Below are positions 6,997-13,484 of a stretch of DNA of 19,154 bases, one piece after another. The stretch comes from JAWVEV01 sp033856535 (GTDB lineage Bacteria; Actinomycetota; Thermoleophilia; Miltoncostaeales; Miltoncostaeaceae). Within the stretch, counting starts at the first letter, position 1; each line of letters opens with the position of its first letter. The translations under genes and the position numbers were made by a program. The stretch lies in assembly GCA_033856535.1 (NCBI GenBank), contig JAWVEV010000158.1, forward strand, positions 1 to 19,154, read 5' to 3'. The notes under the pieces were generated by a model. That model ran no database searches. It was not told the DNA's origin and was given only the letters and a program-made list of their open reading frames with translations.

Positions 6997-7712
6997 GCGC
7001 GGGCCCCGCCCGCACGCTCCTCGCGCTGTACCGGCTGGTGCTGCGCATGCAGGTGACGGTTCCGCGCCTGCTGGGGATCGCCGGGCTCGGGGCCCTGGCG
7101 ATCGTGCTCGGCGCCTTCGCCCGGCAGGACGACGACCGCGTGGCGGCCGCCGCCGACATCACCGGGGCGTACGGCCTCGGCATCCTGGTGCCGCTCGCGG
7201 CGCTCTGGATCGGGACCTCGGCCATCGGCGACCTGGTCGAGGACCGCCTGCTGGTCTACCTCTGGCTGAAGCCCGTGCCGCGCTGGCAGCTGCCCGCCGC
7301 GGCGGCCCTCGCCACCGTCACCCTCGTCGTGCCGCTGACCGCCCTCCCGCTCGCGGCCTCCGCCCTGGTGGCGGGCGCCGGGGAGCTGGCGCCGACGGCG
7401 CTGCTCGCCGCCTCCCTCGCGACCGTCGCCTACGCCGGCCTGTTCGTCGCGACGGGGCTGTGGTTCCGGCGCGCCGCCTGGTGGGGGCTGGCGTTCGTGC
7501 TGCTCTGGGAGAACGCCGCCGTCCACGTCTCGCCGGGCGCCGCCCGCTTCACGGTGACCAGCTGGGCGCGCTCGATCGTCTCGGCCGTGCCCGACGTCGA
7601 GGTCCCGCTGGACGGGCGCTCGCTCGGCGCCGCGCTGGTGGTCCTGCCCGCGATCGCGATCGCGGGCTGGCTGGCGGCGACGGCGCGGTACCGCCGGGTC
7701 GACGTGGACTGA
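6993..7712 (+). CDS. ABC-2 type transporter permease (second)
   Basis: The 239-residue membrane protein starts at GTG 6993 with a third GTGA overlap. A cytoplasmic N-terminus (SAGPARTLLALYRLVLRMQ) precedes about six hydrophobic segments, including LLGIAGLGALAIVLGAF, GILVPLAALWIGTSAIG, the long Ala/Leu/Val stretches around 105-160, and a last helix near 215-230. The segment DLVEDRLLVYLWLKPVPRWQLPAAA matches the coupling loop typical of NosY-like ABC-2 permeases. It is shorter than the first permease, so the two are distinct. It closes the four-gene cassette; a small hairpin follows at 7723. Confidence 0.82.
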   Translation: MSAGPARTLLALYRLVLRMQVTVPRLLGIAGLGALAIVLGAFARQDDDRVAAAADITGAYGLGILVPLAALWIGTSAIGDLVEDRLLVYLWLKPVPRWQLPAAAALATVTLVVPLTALPLAASALVAGAGELAPTALLAASLATVAYAGLFVATGLWFRRAAWWGLAFVLLWENAAVHVSPGAARFTVTSWARSIVSAVPDVEVPLDGRSLGAALVVLPAIAIAGWLAATARYRRVDVD

Positions 7713-7722
7713 GCGGCGCCGA

Positions 7723-7739
7723 GCGGCGACACTCGCCGC
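7723..7739 (+). terminator. Weak hairpin after the ABC cassette
   Basis: GCGGCGA (7723-7729), loop CAC, TCGCCGC (7733-7739) makes a 7-bp perfect stem ten bases after the permease stop. There is no T-run, so termination is only a suggestion. Confidence 0.35.
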
Positions 7740-7810
7740 CGGGTCACGCGGGCGCCCGCGCCGGACATCTCCCCCCCGACGGGCACGGTGGACGCGCGGA
7801 GGAGACGGGG

Positions 7811-8500
7811 ATGGACCACGACGGGCTGATGGAGCGGCTGGCGGCGGCGGCGCCGGTGCCGGCGGGGGCGCTGGACGCGGGCGAGGAGCTGATCGCCGGC
7901 CTGGCCGCGTCGGTCGCGGCGGGTCCGGCGCGCCGGCGGCGCGGGCGGCGGCGGACCGTCGCGATGGTGCTCGCCGTGCTGGCGGCGGGCGCGGGCACGG
8001 CCGCGGCCGGGACCCAGCTGGCGGCGCGGACCGGCTGGTTCGGCGACCCGGGACTGACCGAGGAGGACGGCAGCGAGTGGCTGCGCACCGACGCGCCGGA
8101 CTTCGGCGCGGTGGCGCGGGACCTGGTGCCGCGCGACATCGCGCTACCGCCGGGGGTCGCCTGGGAGCCCGAGATCGCCCGCCTGGTGGCGGTCGGCAGG
8201 CGCGAGCCGGGCCTCCAGCAGGAGACCGGCGTCCGCTTCACGTTCGTCTCCTACGCGCGCTGCGCCTGGAGCGTGGCCTGGCTCGACGCGACCGCCTCCG
8301 GCGACGCCGGCCTGCGCCGGCGGGCCGAGGGCGTGCTGGCCGCGGCGCCGTTGTGGCCGATCGTCGCCGTCGTGGACGGCGGCGGGGTGCGCGGGCTGTG
8401 GCGGGCGCGCGCGGACGCCGCCCGGCGCGGTGACGTGGCGGCGATGCGCGAGGACGCGATGGTCACCTGCGACGGCTTCGGCCTGGGGACGGGCGCATGA
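7811..8500 (+). CDS. Single-pass membrane protein, candidate anti-sigma partner
   Basis: The 229-residue product is not recognised as a named family. Seen: an acidic/Ala-rich N-terminal part (1-40), a very basic stretch RRRRGRRR (41-48), one transmembrane helix (about 49-68) and an outward-facing domain of about 160 residues with WLRTDAPDFGAVARDLVPRDIALPPGVAWEPE and two cysteines (YARCAWS, VTCDGFG). By the positive-inside rule the N-terminus is cytoplasmic. The start ATG has GGAGGAG a few bases upstream. It overlaps the sigma factor by ATGA, so the two are coupled. That topology suits an anti-sigma factor, but the N-terminal part lacks the HxxxCxxC zinc motif of classical ones. The anti-sigma role is inference from context only. 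Confidence 0.7.
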   Translation: MDHDGLMERLAAAAPVPAGALDAGEELIAGLAASVAAGPARRRRGRRRTVAMVLAVLAAGAGTAAAGTQLAARTGWFGDPGLTEEDGSEWLRTDAPDFGAVARDLVPRDIALPPGVAWEPEIARLVAVGRREPGLQQETGVRFTFVSYARCAWSVAWLDATASGDAGLRRRAEGVLAAAPLWPIVAVVDGGGVRGLWRARADAARRGDVAAMREDAMVTCDGFGLGTGA

Positions 8501-9018
8501 GCCCGCGCGAGGCGCGCTTCGACGCGCTCGCCCGGGACCTGGGGCCGCGCGTCCTCGCCTATCTGGCGCGCCGGGTGGATCCGCCGGCCGACGCCGCCGA
8601 CGTCCTGGCCGAGACCCTGATCGTGGCCTGGCGCCGGCTGGACGACGTCCCCGCCGGCGAGCGCGAGGCGCTGGTCTGGCTGGTGGCGGTGGCCCGGCGG
8701 ACGGCGTCGAACCACCGGCGCGGCCGCCGGCGGCGCGAGGCGCTGGTGGAGGCCCTGCGCGAGCGGGTGGTCGCCGCGACGCCGCCGCCCGACCCCGCCG
8801 CGCTCGACCTGCGCCGCGCGCTGGGGCGGCTGGGGCGCGACGACCGGGAGATCCTGACCCTGGTGGCGTGGGAGGGGCTGACGGCCCACGAGGCGGCGGC
8901 GGTGCTCGGGCTGGCGCCGGCCGCGGCGCGCAAGCGGCTGCAGCGGGCCCGCGAGCGGCTGGGCCGGGAGCTGGGCGAGGAGGCGCCGGCGCCGGCCGGC
9001 GCGCTCCCGGCCGGCTGA
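8497..9018 (+). CDS. ECF-type sigma-70 family RNA polymerase sigma factor
   Basis: The 173-residue protein has the two-domain ECF layout. Region 2 spans roughly residues 5-75 (ARDLGPRVLAYLARRV..., AADVLAETLIVAWRRLDDVP, then WLVAVARRTASNHRRGRRRR). Region 4 spans about 105-160 (LRRALGRLGRDDREILTL, WEGLTAHEAAAVLGL, APAAARKRLQRARERLGREL), with a helix-turn-helix for -35 recognition. A low-complexity AP-rich tail ends the protein. The ATG lies inside the stop of the upstream membrane-protein gene (ATGA), implying coupled translation and a regulatory pair. The order partner-then-sigma is the reverse of the common one. Target promoters are unknown. Confidence 0.9.
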   Translation: MSPREARFDALARDLGPRVLAYLARRVDPPADAADVLAETLIVAWRRLDDVPAGEREALVWLVAVARRTASNHRRGRRRREALVEALRERVVAATPPPDPAALDLRRALGRLGRDDREILTLVAWEGLTAHEAAAVLGLAPAAARKRLQRARERLGRELGEEAPAPAGALPAG

Positions 9019-9071
9019 GCCTGCGCGGGCCGTCGCGGCCGGCGGTCCGAGGGCCCGTGCGCGACCCCCGC

Positions 9072-9077
9072 TACACT
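9072..9077 (+). promoter_or_regulatory. Candidate -10 element of the lysC promoter (TACACT)
   Basis: TACACT, preceded by CCCGC, lies 49 bases before lysC ATG. It is identical to the hexamer at 875. A start near 9084 would give a leader of about 40 bases containing GGGGAGG (9099-9105). No consensus -35 is visible. Confidence 0.45.
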
Positions 9078-9125
9078 CCCACGTCGGCCCGCGGCCCCGG
9101 GGAGGATGAGATCGGCCTGAGAACC

Positions 9126-10349
9126 ATGAAGTTCGGCGGCACGTCGGTCGCCGACGCGGAGCACATCAAGCGCGTTGCGCGCCGCATCGCGGCGGCGCGG
9201 GAGGGCGGCGACAGCGTGGTCGCGGTCGTCTCGGCGCGCGGCAAGACCACCGACGAGCTGGTCGGCCTCGCCGCCGAGATCTCCGACTCGCCGGATCCCC
9301 GCGAGATGGACATGCTCCTCTCCACCGGCGAGCGCATCTCCTGCGCGCTGATGGCGATGGCGCTCCACGACCTGGGCCACGACGCCCAGTCGTTCACCGG
9401 GTCGCAGGCCGGGATCGTCACCGACGTCGCCCACACCCGCGCCAAGATCCTCGAGATCCGCGCGGACCGCCTGGCGGACGCCCTCGACGCCGGCCACATC
9501 GTGCTGGTGGCGGGCTTCCAGGGCATGTCGGTCGACCGCAACGTGACCACGCTCGGCCGCGGCGGCAGCGACACCACCGCGGTAGCGCTGGCGGCGGCCC
9601 TCGGCGCCGACGTCTGCGAGATCTACACCGACGTGACCGGCGTCTTCACCGCCGACCCGCGCATCGTCCCGGACGCCAAGAAGATCCCGGTGCTCTCCTA
9701 CGAGGAGATGCTCGAAATGGCGGCCATGGGCTCCCGCGTGCTGGCCCTCCGCTCGGTGGAGTTCGCCCGCAACCACGACGTCCCCCTGCAGGTCCGCTCC
9801 TCGTTCCACGGGGAGGAGGGCACCTGGATCACGAAGGAGACCCCCGGCATGGAGAAGGCGATCGTCTCGGCCGTCGCGCACCGCAGCGACGAGGCCAAGA
9901 TCACGATCTCGGGCCTGCGCGACCAGACCGGCGTCGCGGCGTCCATCTTCACCGCGCTGGCCGACGGCGGGATCAACGTGGACACGATCATCCAGAACGT
10001 GAGCGAGGGCGGCCTGGCCGACGTCTCGTTCACGGTCCCGCTGGACGAGCTGCGGGCCGCCCGCGAGGCGCTCGAGGGCCTGCGCGCCCAGATGGCGTTC
10101 CGCGAGGTGACCAGCGACGATCAGATCGGCAAGGTGACCCTGGTCGGCGCCGGCATGAAGTCGAACCCGGGCGTCGCCGCCAAGATGTTCCGGACCCTCG
10201 CCGAGCAGGGGATCAACATCCAGATGATCGACACGTCCACGATCCGCATCACGGTCGTGATCGACCGGCGCGAGATCGAGCGCGCGGTGCGCGCCCTGCA
10301 CGACGCGTTCGATCTGGGCAGCGAGGCCGATCGGCGTGCCGATGTTTGA
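9126..10349 (+). CDS. lysC: Aspartate kinase, alpha subunit / full-length form
   Basis: The enzyme phosphorylates L-aspartate, the committed step to Lys, Met, Thr and diaminopimelate. The 407-residue product has KFGGTSV at residues 2-8, STGERISCALMA (substrate-binding region), FQGMSVDRNVTTLGRGGSDTTAVALA (nucleotide and Asp site), DVTGVFTADPRIVPDAKKI, and two C-terminal ACT domains (TISGLRDQTGVAASIF..., VTLVGAGMKSNPGVAAKMF...) that normally bind Lys/Thr for feedback. The ATG at 9126 is conventional, but the best ribosome site, GGAGG at 9101-9105, is 20 bases away. In-frame CTG 9117 would add LRT. It overlaps asd by 14 bases. An internal start at 9849 could yield the beta subunit. Confidence 0.95.
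   Translation: MKFGGTSVADAEHIKRVARRIAAAREGGDSVVAVVSARGKTTDELVGLAAEISDSPDPREMDMLLSTGERISCALMAMALHDLGHDAQSFTGSQAGIVTDVAHTRAKILEIRADRLADALDAGHIVLVAGFQGMSVDRNVTTLGRGGSDTTAVALAAALGADVCEIYTDVTGVFTADPRIVPDAKKIPVLSYEEMLEMAAMGSRVLALRSVEFARNHDVPLQVRSSFHGEEGTWITKETPGMEKAIVSAVAHRSDEAKITISGLRDQTGVAASIFTALADGGINVDTIIQNVSEGGLADVSFTVPLDELRAAREALEGLRAQMAFREVTSDDQIGKVTLVGAGMKSNPGVAAKMFRTLAEQGINIQMIDTSTIRITVVIDRREIERAVRALHDAFDLGSEADRRADV
9849..10349 (+). CDS. lysC: Aspartate kinase beta subunit from internal in-frame start
   Basis: Within lysC, ATG 9849 is preceded by AAGGAG (9834-9839) at a spacing of nine bases, a better ribosome site than that of the full-length gene. Translation from here gives 166 residues beginning MEKAIVSAVAHRSDEAKITI, which is exactly the two ACT domains. 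In Corynebacterium glutamicum and Bacillus subtilis, lysC is known to make an alpha and a beta subunit from such an internal start, and the C. glutamicum beta protein begins at the equivalent place. The beta protein would act as the regulatory half of an alpha2beta2 enzyme. That it is made here is inference from the start site. Confidence 0.6.
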   Translation: MEKAIVSAVAHRSDEAKITISGLRDQTGVAASIFTALADGGINVDTIIQNVSEGGLADVSFTVPLDELRAAREALEGLRAQMAFREVTSDDQIGKVTLVGAGMKSNPGVAAKMFRTLAEQGINIQMIDTSTIRITVVIDRREIERAVRALHDAFDLGSEADRRADV

Positions 10350-11355
10350 CGTCGCCGTGGTGGGCGCCACCGGCGCCGTGGGCGGGACCATGCTCCGCGT
10401 GCTCGAGGAGCGCGGCTTCCCCGTGACCGAGCTGCGCCCGCTCGCCTCCGCCCGCAGCGAGGGCAGGCAGCTCGACTACCTCGGCCAGCCGCGCACGGTC
10501 CGGACCCTGACCGAGGACTCCTTCGAGGGGATCGACATCGCGCTCTTCTCGGCCGGCGGCAGCCGTGCCCGCGACTTCGCGCCGGCCGCCGTGGCCGCCG
10601 GCGCGGTGGTGATCGACAACTCGTCGGCCTTCCGCATGGACCCCGACGTGCCGCTGGTGGTGCCCGAGGTGAACGAGGCCGACCTCGAGCGCCACAACGG
10701 CATCATCGCCAACCCGAACTGCGTGGCCGCGCCGCTGGTCTGCGCGCTGAAGCCGATCGCCGACGCGGTCGGCCTGGAGCGCGTGATCGTGTCGAGCTAC
10801 CAGTCGGTCTCGGGCACCGGGGCGGCGGCGGTGGAGGAGCTGCGGACGCAGACGGCCGGCTATCTGGCCGGCGACGAGCCGGCGCCGGCGGTCTACCCGC
10901 ACCCGATCGCCTTCAACGTCCTGCCGCACATCGACGTCTTCGACGAGAGCGGCTACACCGGCGAGGAGCGCAAGGTGCGCGCCGAGACGCGCAAGATGCT
11001 CGGCCTGCCCGACCTGGCGGTGAGCGCCACCTGCGTGCGGGTGCCGGTCTTCTACGCGCATTCGCAGGCGGTCCACGTCGAGACGACCGACAAGCTGACC
11101 GCCGACGCGATGCGCGACCTGCTGATCGCCGCGCCGGGGGTTGTGCTGGTCGACGACCCGGCCGCCGCGCGCTACCCGCTGGCCCGCGAGGCCGCCGGCC
11201 GCGACGACGTGCTGGTCGGGCGCATCCGCGAGGACAGCTCGCACCCGCGCGGCCTCGCGTTCTGGCTGGTGTCGGACAACCTGCGCAAGGGCGCGGCCAC
11301 CAACGCCGTCCAGATCGCGGAGTCGCTGGTCACCCGGGGCTGGCTGAAGCGCTGA
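10336..11355 (+). CDS. asd: Aspartate-semialdehyde dehydrogenase
   Basis: This enzyme reduces aspartyl phosphate from LysC to aspartate semialdehyde with NADPH. The 339-residue protein shows the NADP site VVGATGAVG (8-16), the SAGGSRARDFAP loop, NSSAFRMDPDVPLVVPEVN, the catalytic Cys in NPNCVAAPL (C129), SYQSVSGTGAAAVEEL, and the base His in VPVFYAHSQAVHVET. Length is normal. GTG 10336 gives MPMFDVAVVG; ATG 10342 is an equally good start. Either overlaps the end of lysC by 8-14 bases, so the two consecutive pathway steps are translationally coupled. A strong hairpin follows the stop. Confidence 0.96.
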   Translation: MPMFDVAVVGATGAVGGTMLRVLEERGFPVTELRPLASARSEGRQLDYLGQPRTVRTLTEDSFEGIDIALFSAGGSRARDFAPAAVAAGAVVIDNSSAFRMDPDVPLVVPEVNEADLERHNGIIANPNCVAAPLVCALKPIADAVGLERVIVSSYQSVSGTGAAAVEELRTQTAGYLAGDEPAPAVYPHPIAFNVLPHIDVFDESGYTGEERKVRAETRKMLGLPDLAVSATCVRVPVFYAHSQAVHVETTDKLTADAMRDLLIAAPGVVLVDDPAAARYPLAREAAGRDDVLVGRIREDSSHPRGLAFWLVSDNLRKGAATNAVQIAESLVTRGWLKR

Positions 11356-11362
11356 CCCGACT

Positions 11363-11393
11363 CGCGGCCCACCCCCGGGCGGGGTGGGCCGCG
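11363..11393 (+). terminator. Strong GC hairpin terminator after asd
   Basis: CGCGGCCCACCCC (11363-11375) pairs perfectly with GGGGTGGGCCGCG (11381-11393) around a five-base loop. It begins seven bases after the asd stop and lies between asd and the convergent gene ending at 11415. There is no T-tract, as often seen in high-GC actinobacteria, so it may serve both directions. Confidence 0.75.
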
Positions 11394-11414
11394 GTCATCG
11401 CGCTCCCTGGATGG

Positions 11415-11891
11415 TCAGACGGCGATCGACGCCGGTGCCGCCGATTGCGCGGCCGCCGCGTCGGCGAGCCAGCGCCCCTCGGCGAACCAGCGGGTCATCG
11501 TGCGAACCGAGGGAACCAGGGGTCCGCCCTCGACACCCCGGGTGCGGAGGTCGGCGATCACCTCACGCGGCGGCTCGCCGGCGGCGAAGCGCCGCTCGGC
11601 CTCGGCGCGGAGCTCGGGCCAGGCGTAGGAGCCGGGGCGGCCCGCCCGGGCAGGGCCGGCCGGGAAGCGACGGACGTGCGCCGCGAGGGCCTCGGACCGG
11701 CGCCGGTCGTAGCACCCGGCCGACTCCCAGGCGCGCCGGAGGCCGTGGACCAGGTCGCGGCCCGAGCGCCGGGCGAGGAACTCCGGGGCCCGGTGGTCGG
11801 CGCAGAGCCAGACGGTGATCCCGTGGGGAAGCTGGAGGGGAGCCCGGCGGCCCGGCCCGGCCTCTCCGCACAGCGCGCAGTTCGTCGTCAC
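11415..11891 (-). CDS. Orphan protein with Cys/His zinc-like motif and possible helix-turn-helix
   Basis: The 158-residue protein is not recognised. The start is GTG 11891 because AGGAGG stands six bases before it on the reverse strand; the frame stays open further upstream but that part looks non-coding. Near the N-terminus, CALC (5-8) and a later CADH form a CxxC...CxxH pair about 25 residues apart, a likely zinc-binding module. The middle is basic (RRSGRDLVHGLRRAWESAGCYDRRR). The C-terminal half has PPREVIADLRTRG followed by PSVRTMTRWFAEGRWLAD, which could be a helix-turn-helix. Together this suggests a small DNA- or RNA-binding protein, which is inference. Its upstream DNA (11892-12128) carries the paired inverted repeats. 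Confidence 0.65.
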   Translation of the reverse strand: MTTNCALCGEAGPGRRAPLQLPHGITVWLCADHRAPEFLARRSGRDLVHGLRRAWESAGCYDRRRSEALAAHVRRFPAGPARAGRPGSYAWPELRAEAERRFAAGEPPREVIADLRTRGVEGGPLVPSVRTMTRWFAEGRWLADAAAAQSAAPASIAV

Positions 11892-12005
11892 GAGTCGCCT
11901 CCTCGTCGGTGGTTCGACATGGGGCGATGGTGGCGCGGCCCGCCGCTCGCGGGACGTCGCGAACGTGCCAGGACCGTGACGCGCCGGTGCCCGTTCGGCC
12001 GCTTC

Positions 12006-12032
12006 GCAATCGACCCGGTTGGAGCCGATCGC
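12006..12032. repeat. Inverted-repeat unit 1 (27 bp)
   Basis: Arms GCAATCG (12006-12012) and CGATCGC (12026-12032) flank a 13-base centre containing TTGGAGC. One arm position is mismatched. The unit matches the one at 12075 at 20 of 27 positions and lies exactly 69 bases before it. It is less GC-rich than surrounding DNA. Confidence 0.7.
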
Positions 12033-12074
12033 CAGATCGGCGCCGGGCGCTCGCGGCACCCGCTTGCGGGCCCC

Positions 12075-12101
12075 GCAATTGACGCACTTGGAGCCAATTG
12101 C
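12075..12101. repeat. Inverted-repeat unit 2 (27 bp)
   Basis: Arms GCAATTG (12075-12081) and CAATTGC (12095-12101) are perfect reverse complements around a 13-base centre, ACGCACTTGGAGC. Compared with unit 1, the T-A pair at arm position six is replaced by C-G on both sides, a compensatory change. A small hairpin CCCGC-TT-GCGGG (12059-12070) lies just before this unit. Confidence 0.7.
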
Positions 12102-12128
12102 CGGACCGCGCCGGCGATCCGAGAAACG

Positions 12129-12159
12129 CGTGGCCGCCCGGGATGCCCGGGCGGCCACG
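12129..12159 (-). terminator. Hairpin terminator after the ScyD-like gene
   Basis: A 14-bp perfect stem, CGTGGCCGCCCGGG (12129-12142) with CCCGGGCGGCCACG (12146-12159), closes a three-base centre. Read leftward it follows the stop of the ScyD-like gene by ten bases and is followed by GCGTTTCTC, a short T-rich stretch. Factor-independent termination is likely. Confidence 0.8.
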
Positions 12160-12169
12160 TCCAACGGAG

Positions 12170-13306
12170 CTACTTCCGGTCGGCGCCCGCGATGCGGATG
12201 ACCTGCCCGGTGCACGGCAGGCCCTCGCCGGCGGCCGGGAAGATCCCGCAGTTCGACACGTAGGCCGCGCCGTCGTCGCCGATCGCGACGCCGCCCGGCG
12301 CCACGAGGCCCTCCTCGGCGATGACCGTCCGGGTGCCGTCCTCGGCGATCCGCGTCAGGCGGCCCGGGCCCTCGAGGTCGTTCTCGGTGGCGCCCTCCAG
12401 CACGAACAGGTCGCCGTGCTTGCCGACCGCCATGTCGGTGATCGAGCTGAAGCCCGAGAGGTGGACGGTGGGCGCCTCGCCCGGGACGACCTTGTAGATG
12501 TTGGCCGCGCCCTGCGCGAACGGGAAGCCGCTCAGCTCGCCCACGAGGAAGCCGTCCTTCACCTTCACGACCGAGGTCGGGACGGCGTCGGTCTCACGGC
12601 CCTGGGCGCGCGACGGGAAGGTGGCGACGGTCGAGATCGCGCCCTTGCGGTCGACGCGGAGCAGGGAGTTCCCGCCGGCGTCGGTCACGTAGGTGGCGCC
12701 CTTCGCGGCGAGCACCCCGTACGCGTTGCTGTCGGGGACGCCGCCGTCCGGGTTGTTCGCCGCCTCGTACGCGCCGATGTCGACCGTGCGGTCCGGGCGG
12801 ACGTCGAGCACGGACCCGCGCTGCCGGTCCGGGCCGAGGTGCAGCAGGGTGTCGAAGCTCGGGCCGAGGTCGCCGCACCTGCTCCGGATGGCCGGGTCGT
12901 TCCCGAGGCCGACCGTCACCACCGCGCGCTTGCCGCGGAAGGAGATGTGGGCCGGGCCGATCGCCGCGATGCCGCTGGCGTCGTCGGCGACGGAGGGCAG
13001 GTTCCAGACCACCTTCTGCTGGTGGCCGTCGAGCAGCCGGGTCACGGCGCCCGTGGTGCCGGCCAGGGACGGCGGGGTCATCCCCTCGGAGAAGCACTCG
13101 CGCGTGCCGCCGCGGCCGGCCTCCACCACGTAAAGGCCACCGTCGGGGCCGAACGCCAGGCCGCGCGGGTTGTTCAGGCCGGTCATCACGACCTCGGGCG
13201 CGGGGGGAGTCGCCCCCGCGGTCGCGACGGCGGCGCCGGCGGCGACCGCCGCGCCGGCCGCGGCCACCGCGAGCGTGCCGAGGAGTCGGCCACGTCGAAT
13301 CGTCAT
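12170..13306 (-). CDS. ScyD/ScyE family secreted beta-propeller protein
   Basis: The 378-residue product starts with a signal peptide: MTIRRGRLLGTLAVAAAG followed by an Ala/Gly/Val-rich core ending near residue 33. The mature part shows repeated six-bladed-propeller phrases: MTGLNNPRGLAFGPDGGLYVVEAG, GISTVATF-like DRKGAISTVATFPS, ITDMAVGKHGDLFVLEGA, and APGGVAIGDDGAAYVSNCG. This pattern is that of proteins annotated ScyD/ScyE, first named in cyanobacterial scytonemin clusters but widespread elsewhere as secreted proteins without a known role. No scytonemin genes are near, so no such function is implied. The ATG at 13306 has GGAGG about eight bases upstream. Cysteines (TRECFSE, SRCGDL, VSNCGIF, LPCTG) may form disulfides outside the cell. 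Confidence 0.87.
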   Translation of the reverse strand: MTIRRGRLLGTLAVAAAGAAVAAGAAVATAGATPPAPEVVMTGLNNPRGLAFGPDGGLYVVEAGRGGTRECFSEGMTPPSLAGTTGAVTRLLDGHQQKVVWNLPSVADDASGIAAIGPAHISFRGKRAVVTVGLGNDPAIRSRCGDLGPSFDTLLHLGPDRQRGSVLDVRPDRTVDIGAYEAANNPDGGVPDSNAYGVLAAKGATYVTDAGGNSLLRVDRKGAISTVATFPSRAQGRETDAVPTSVVKVKDGFLVGELSGFPFAQGAANIYKVVPGEAPTVHLSGFSSITDMAVGKHGDLFVLEGATENDLEGPGRLTRIAEDGTRTVIAEEGLVAPGGVAIGDDGAAYVSNCGIFPAAGEGLPCTGQVIRIAGADRK

Positions 13307-13471
13307 TCCATGTCCTCCGGAATCGGGGCGCGCCACGCGCCGTCCACCCCCCGGGCTGGGGACGGACTGGGCCAAAGAGCGCCGGCGCGCGCTGGGGGCC
13401 ACGCTATGTCCAACTCGACAGATCGATCAAGCGCCGATGTGTCCATCCGGGCGGTGACGACCGGCAGGACA

Positions 13472-13477
13472 CTATGG
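13472..13477 (+). promoter_or_regulatory. Candidate -10 element of a leaderless promoter (TATGGT)
   Basis: TATGGT (within GACACTATGGTCG) ends seven bases before the GTG at 13485, so a start at the usual distance would fall on or next to the start codon. No Shine-Dalgarno is present. The pattern fits a leaderless mRNA, common in actinobacteria. Confidence 0.4.
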
Positions 13478-13484
13478 TCGCCGC

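Noticed and set aside
8559..10391. 610-codon antisense frame over the sigma factor and lysC
   Set aside because: lysC and the sigma factor have clear family motifs on the other strand; this frame has none.
11892..12215. Upstream extension of the zinc-motif gene, which stays open to 12215
   Set aside because: A good ribosome site precedes GTG 11891. The extension crosses the terminator hairpin and the inverted repeats and reads as unstructured Arg/Pro/Ala sequence. Its in-frame repeated AIGS motif is noted as a finding rather than as coding.
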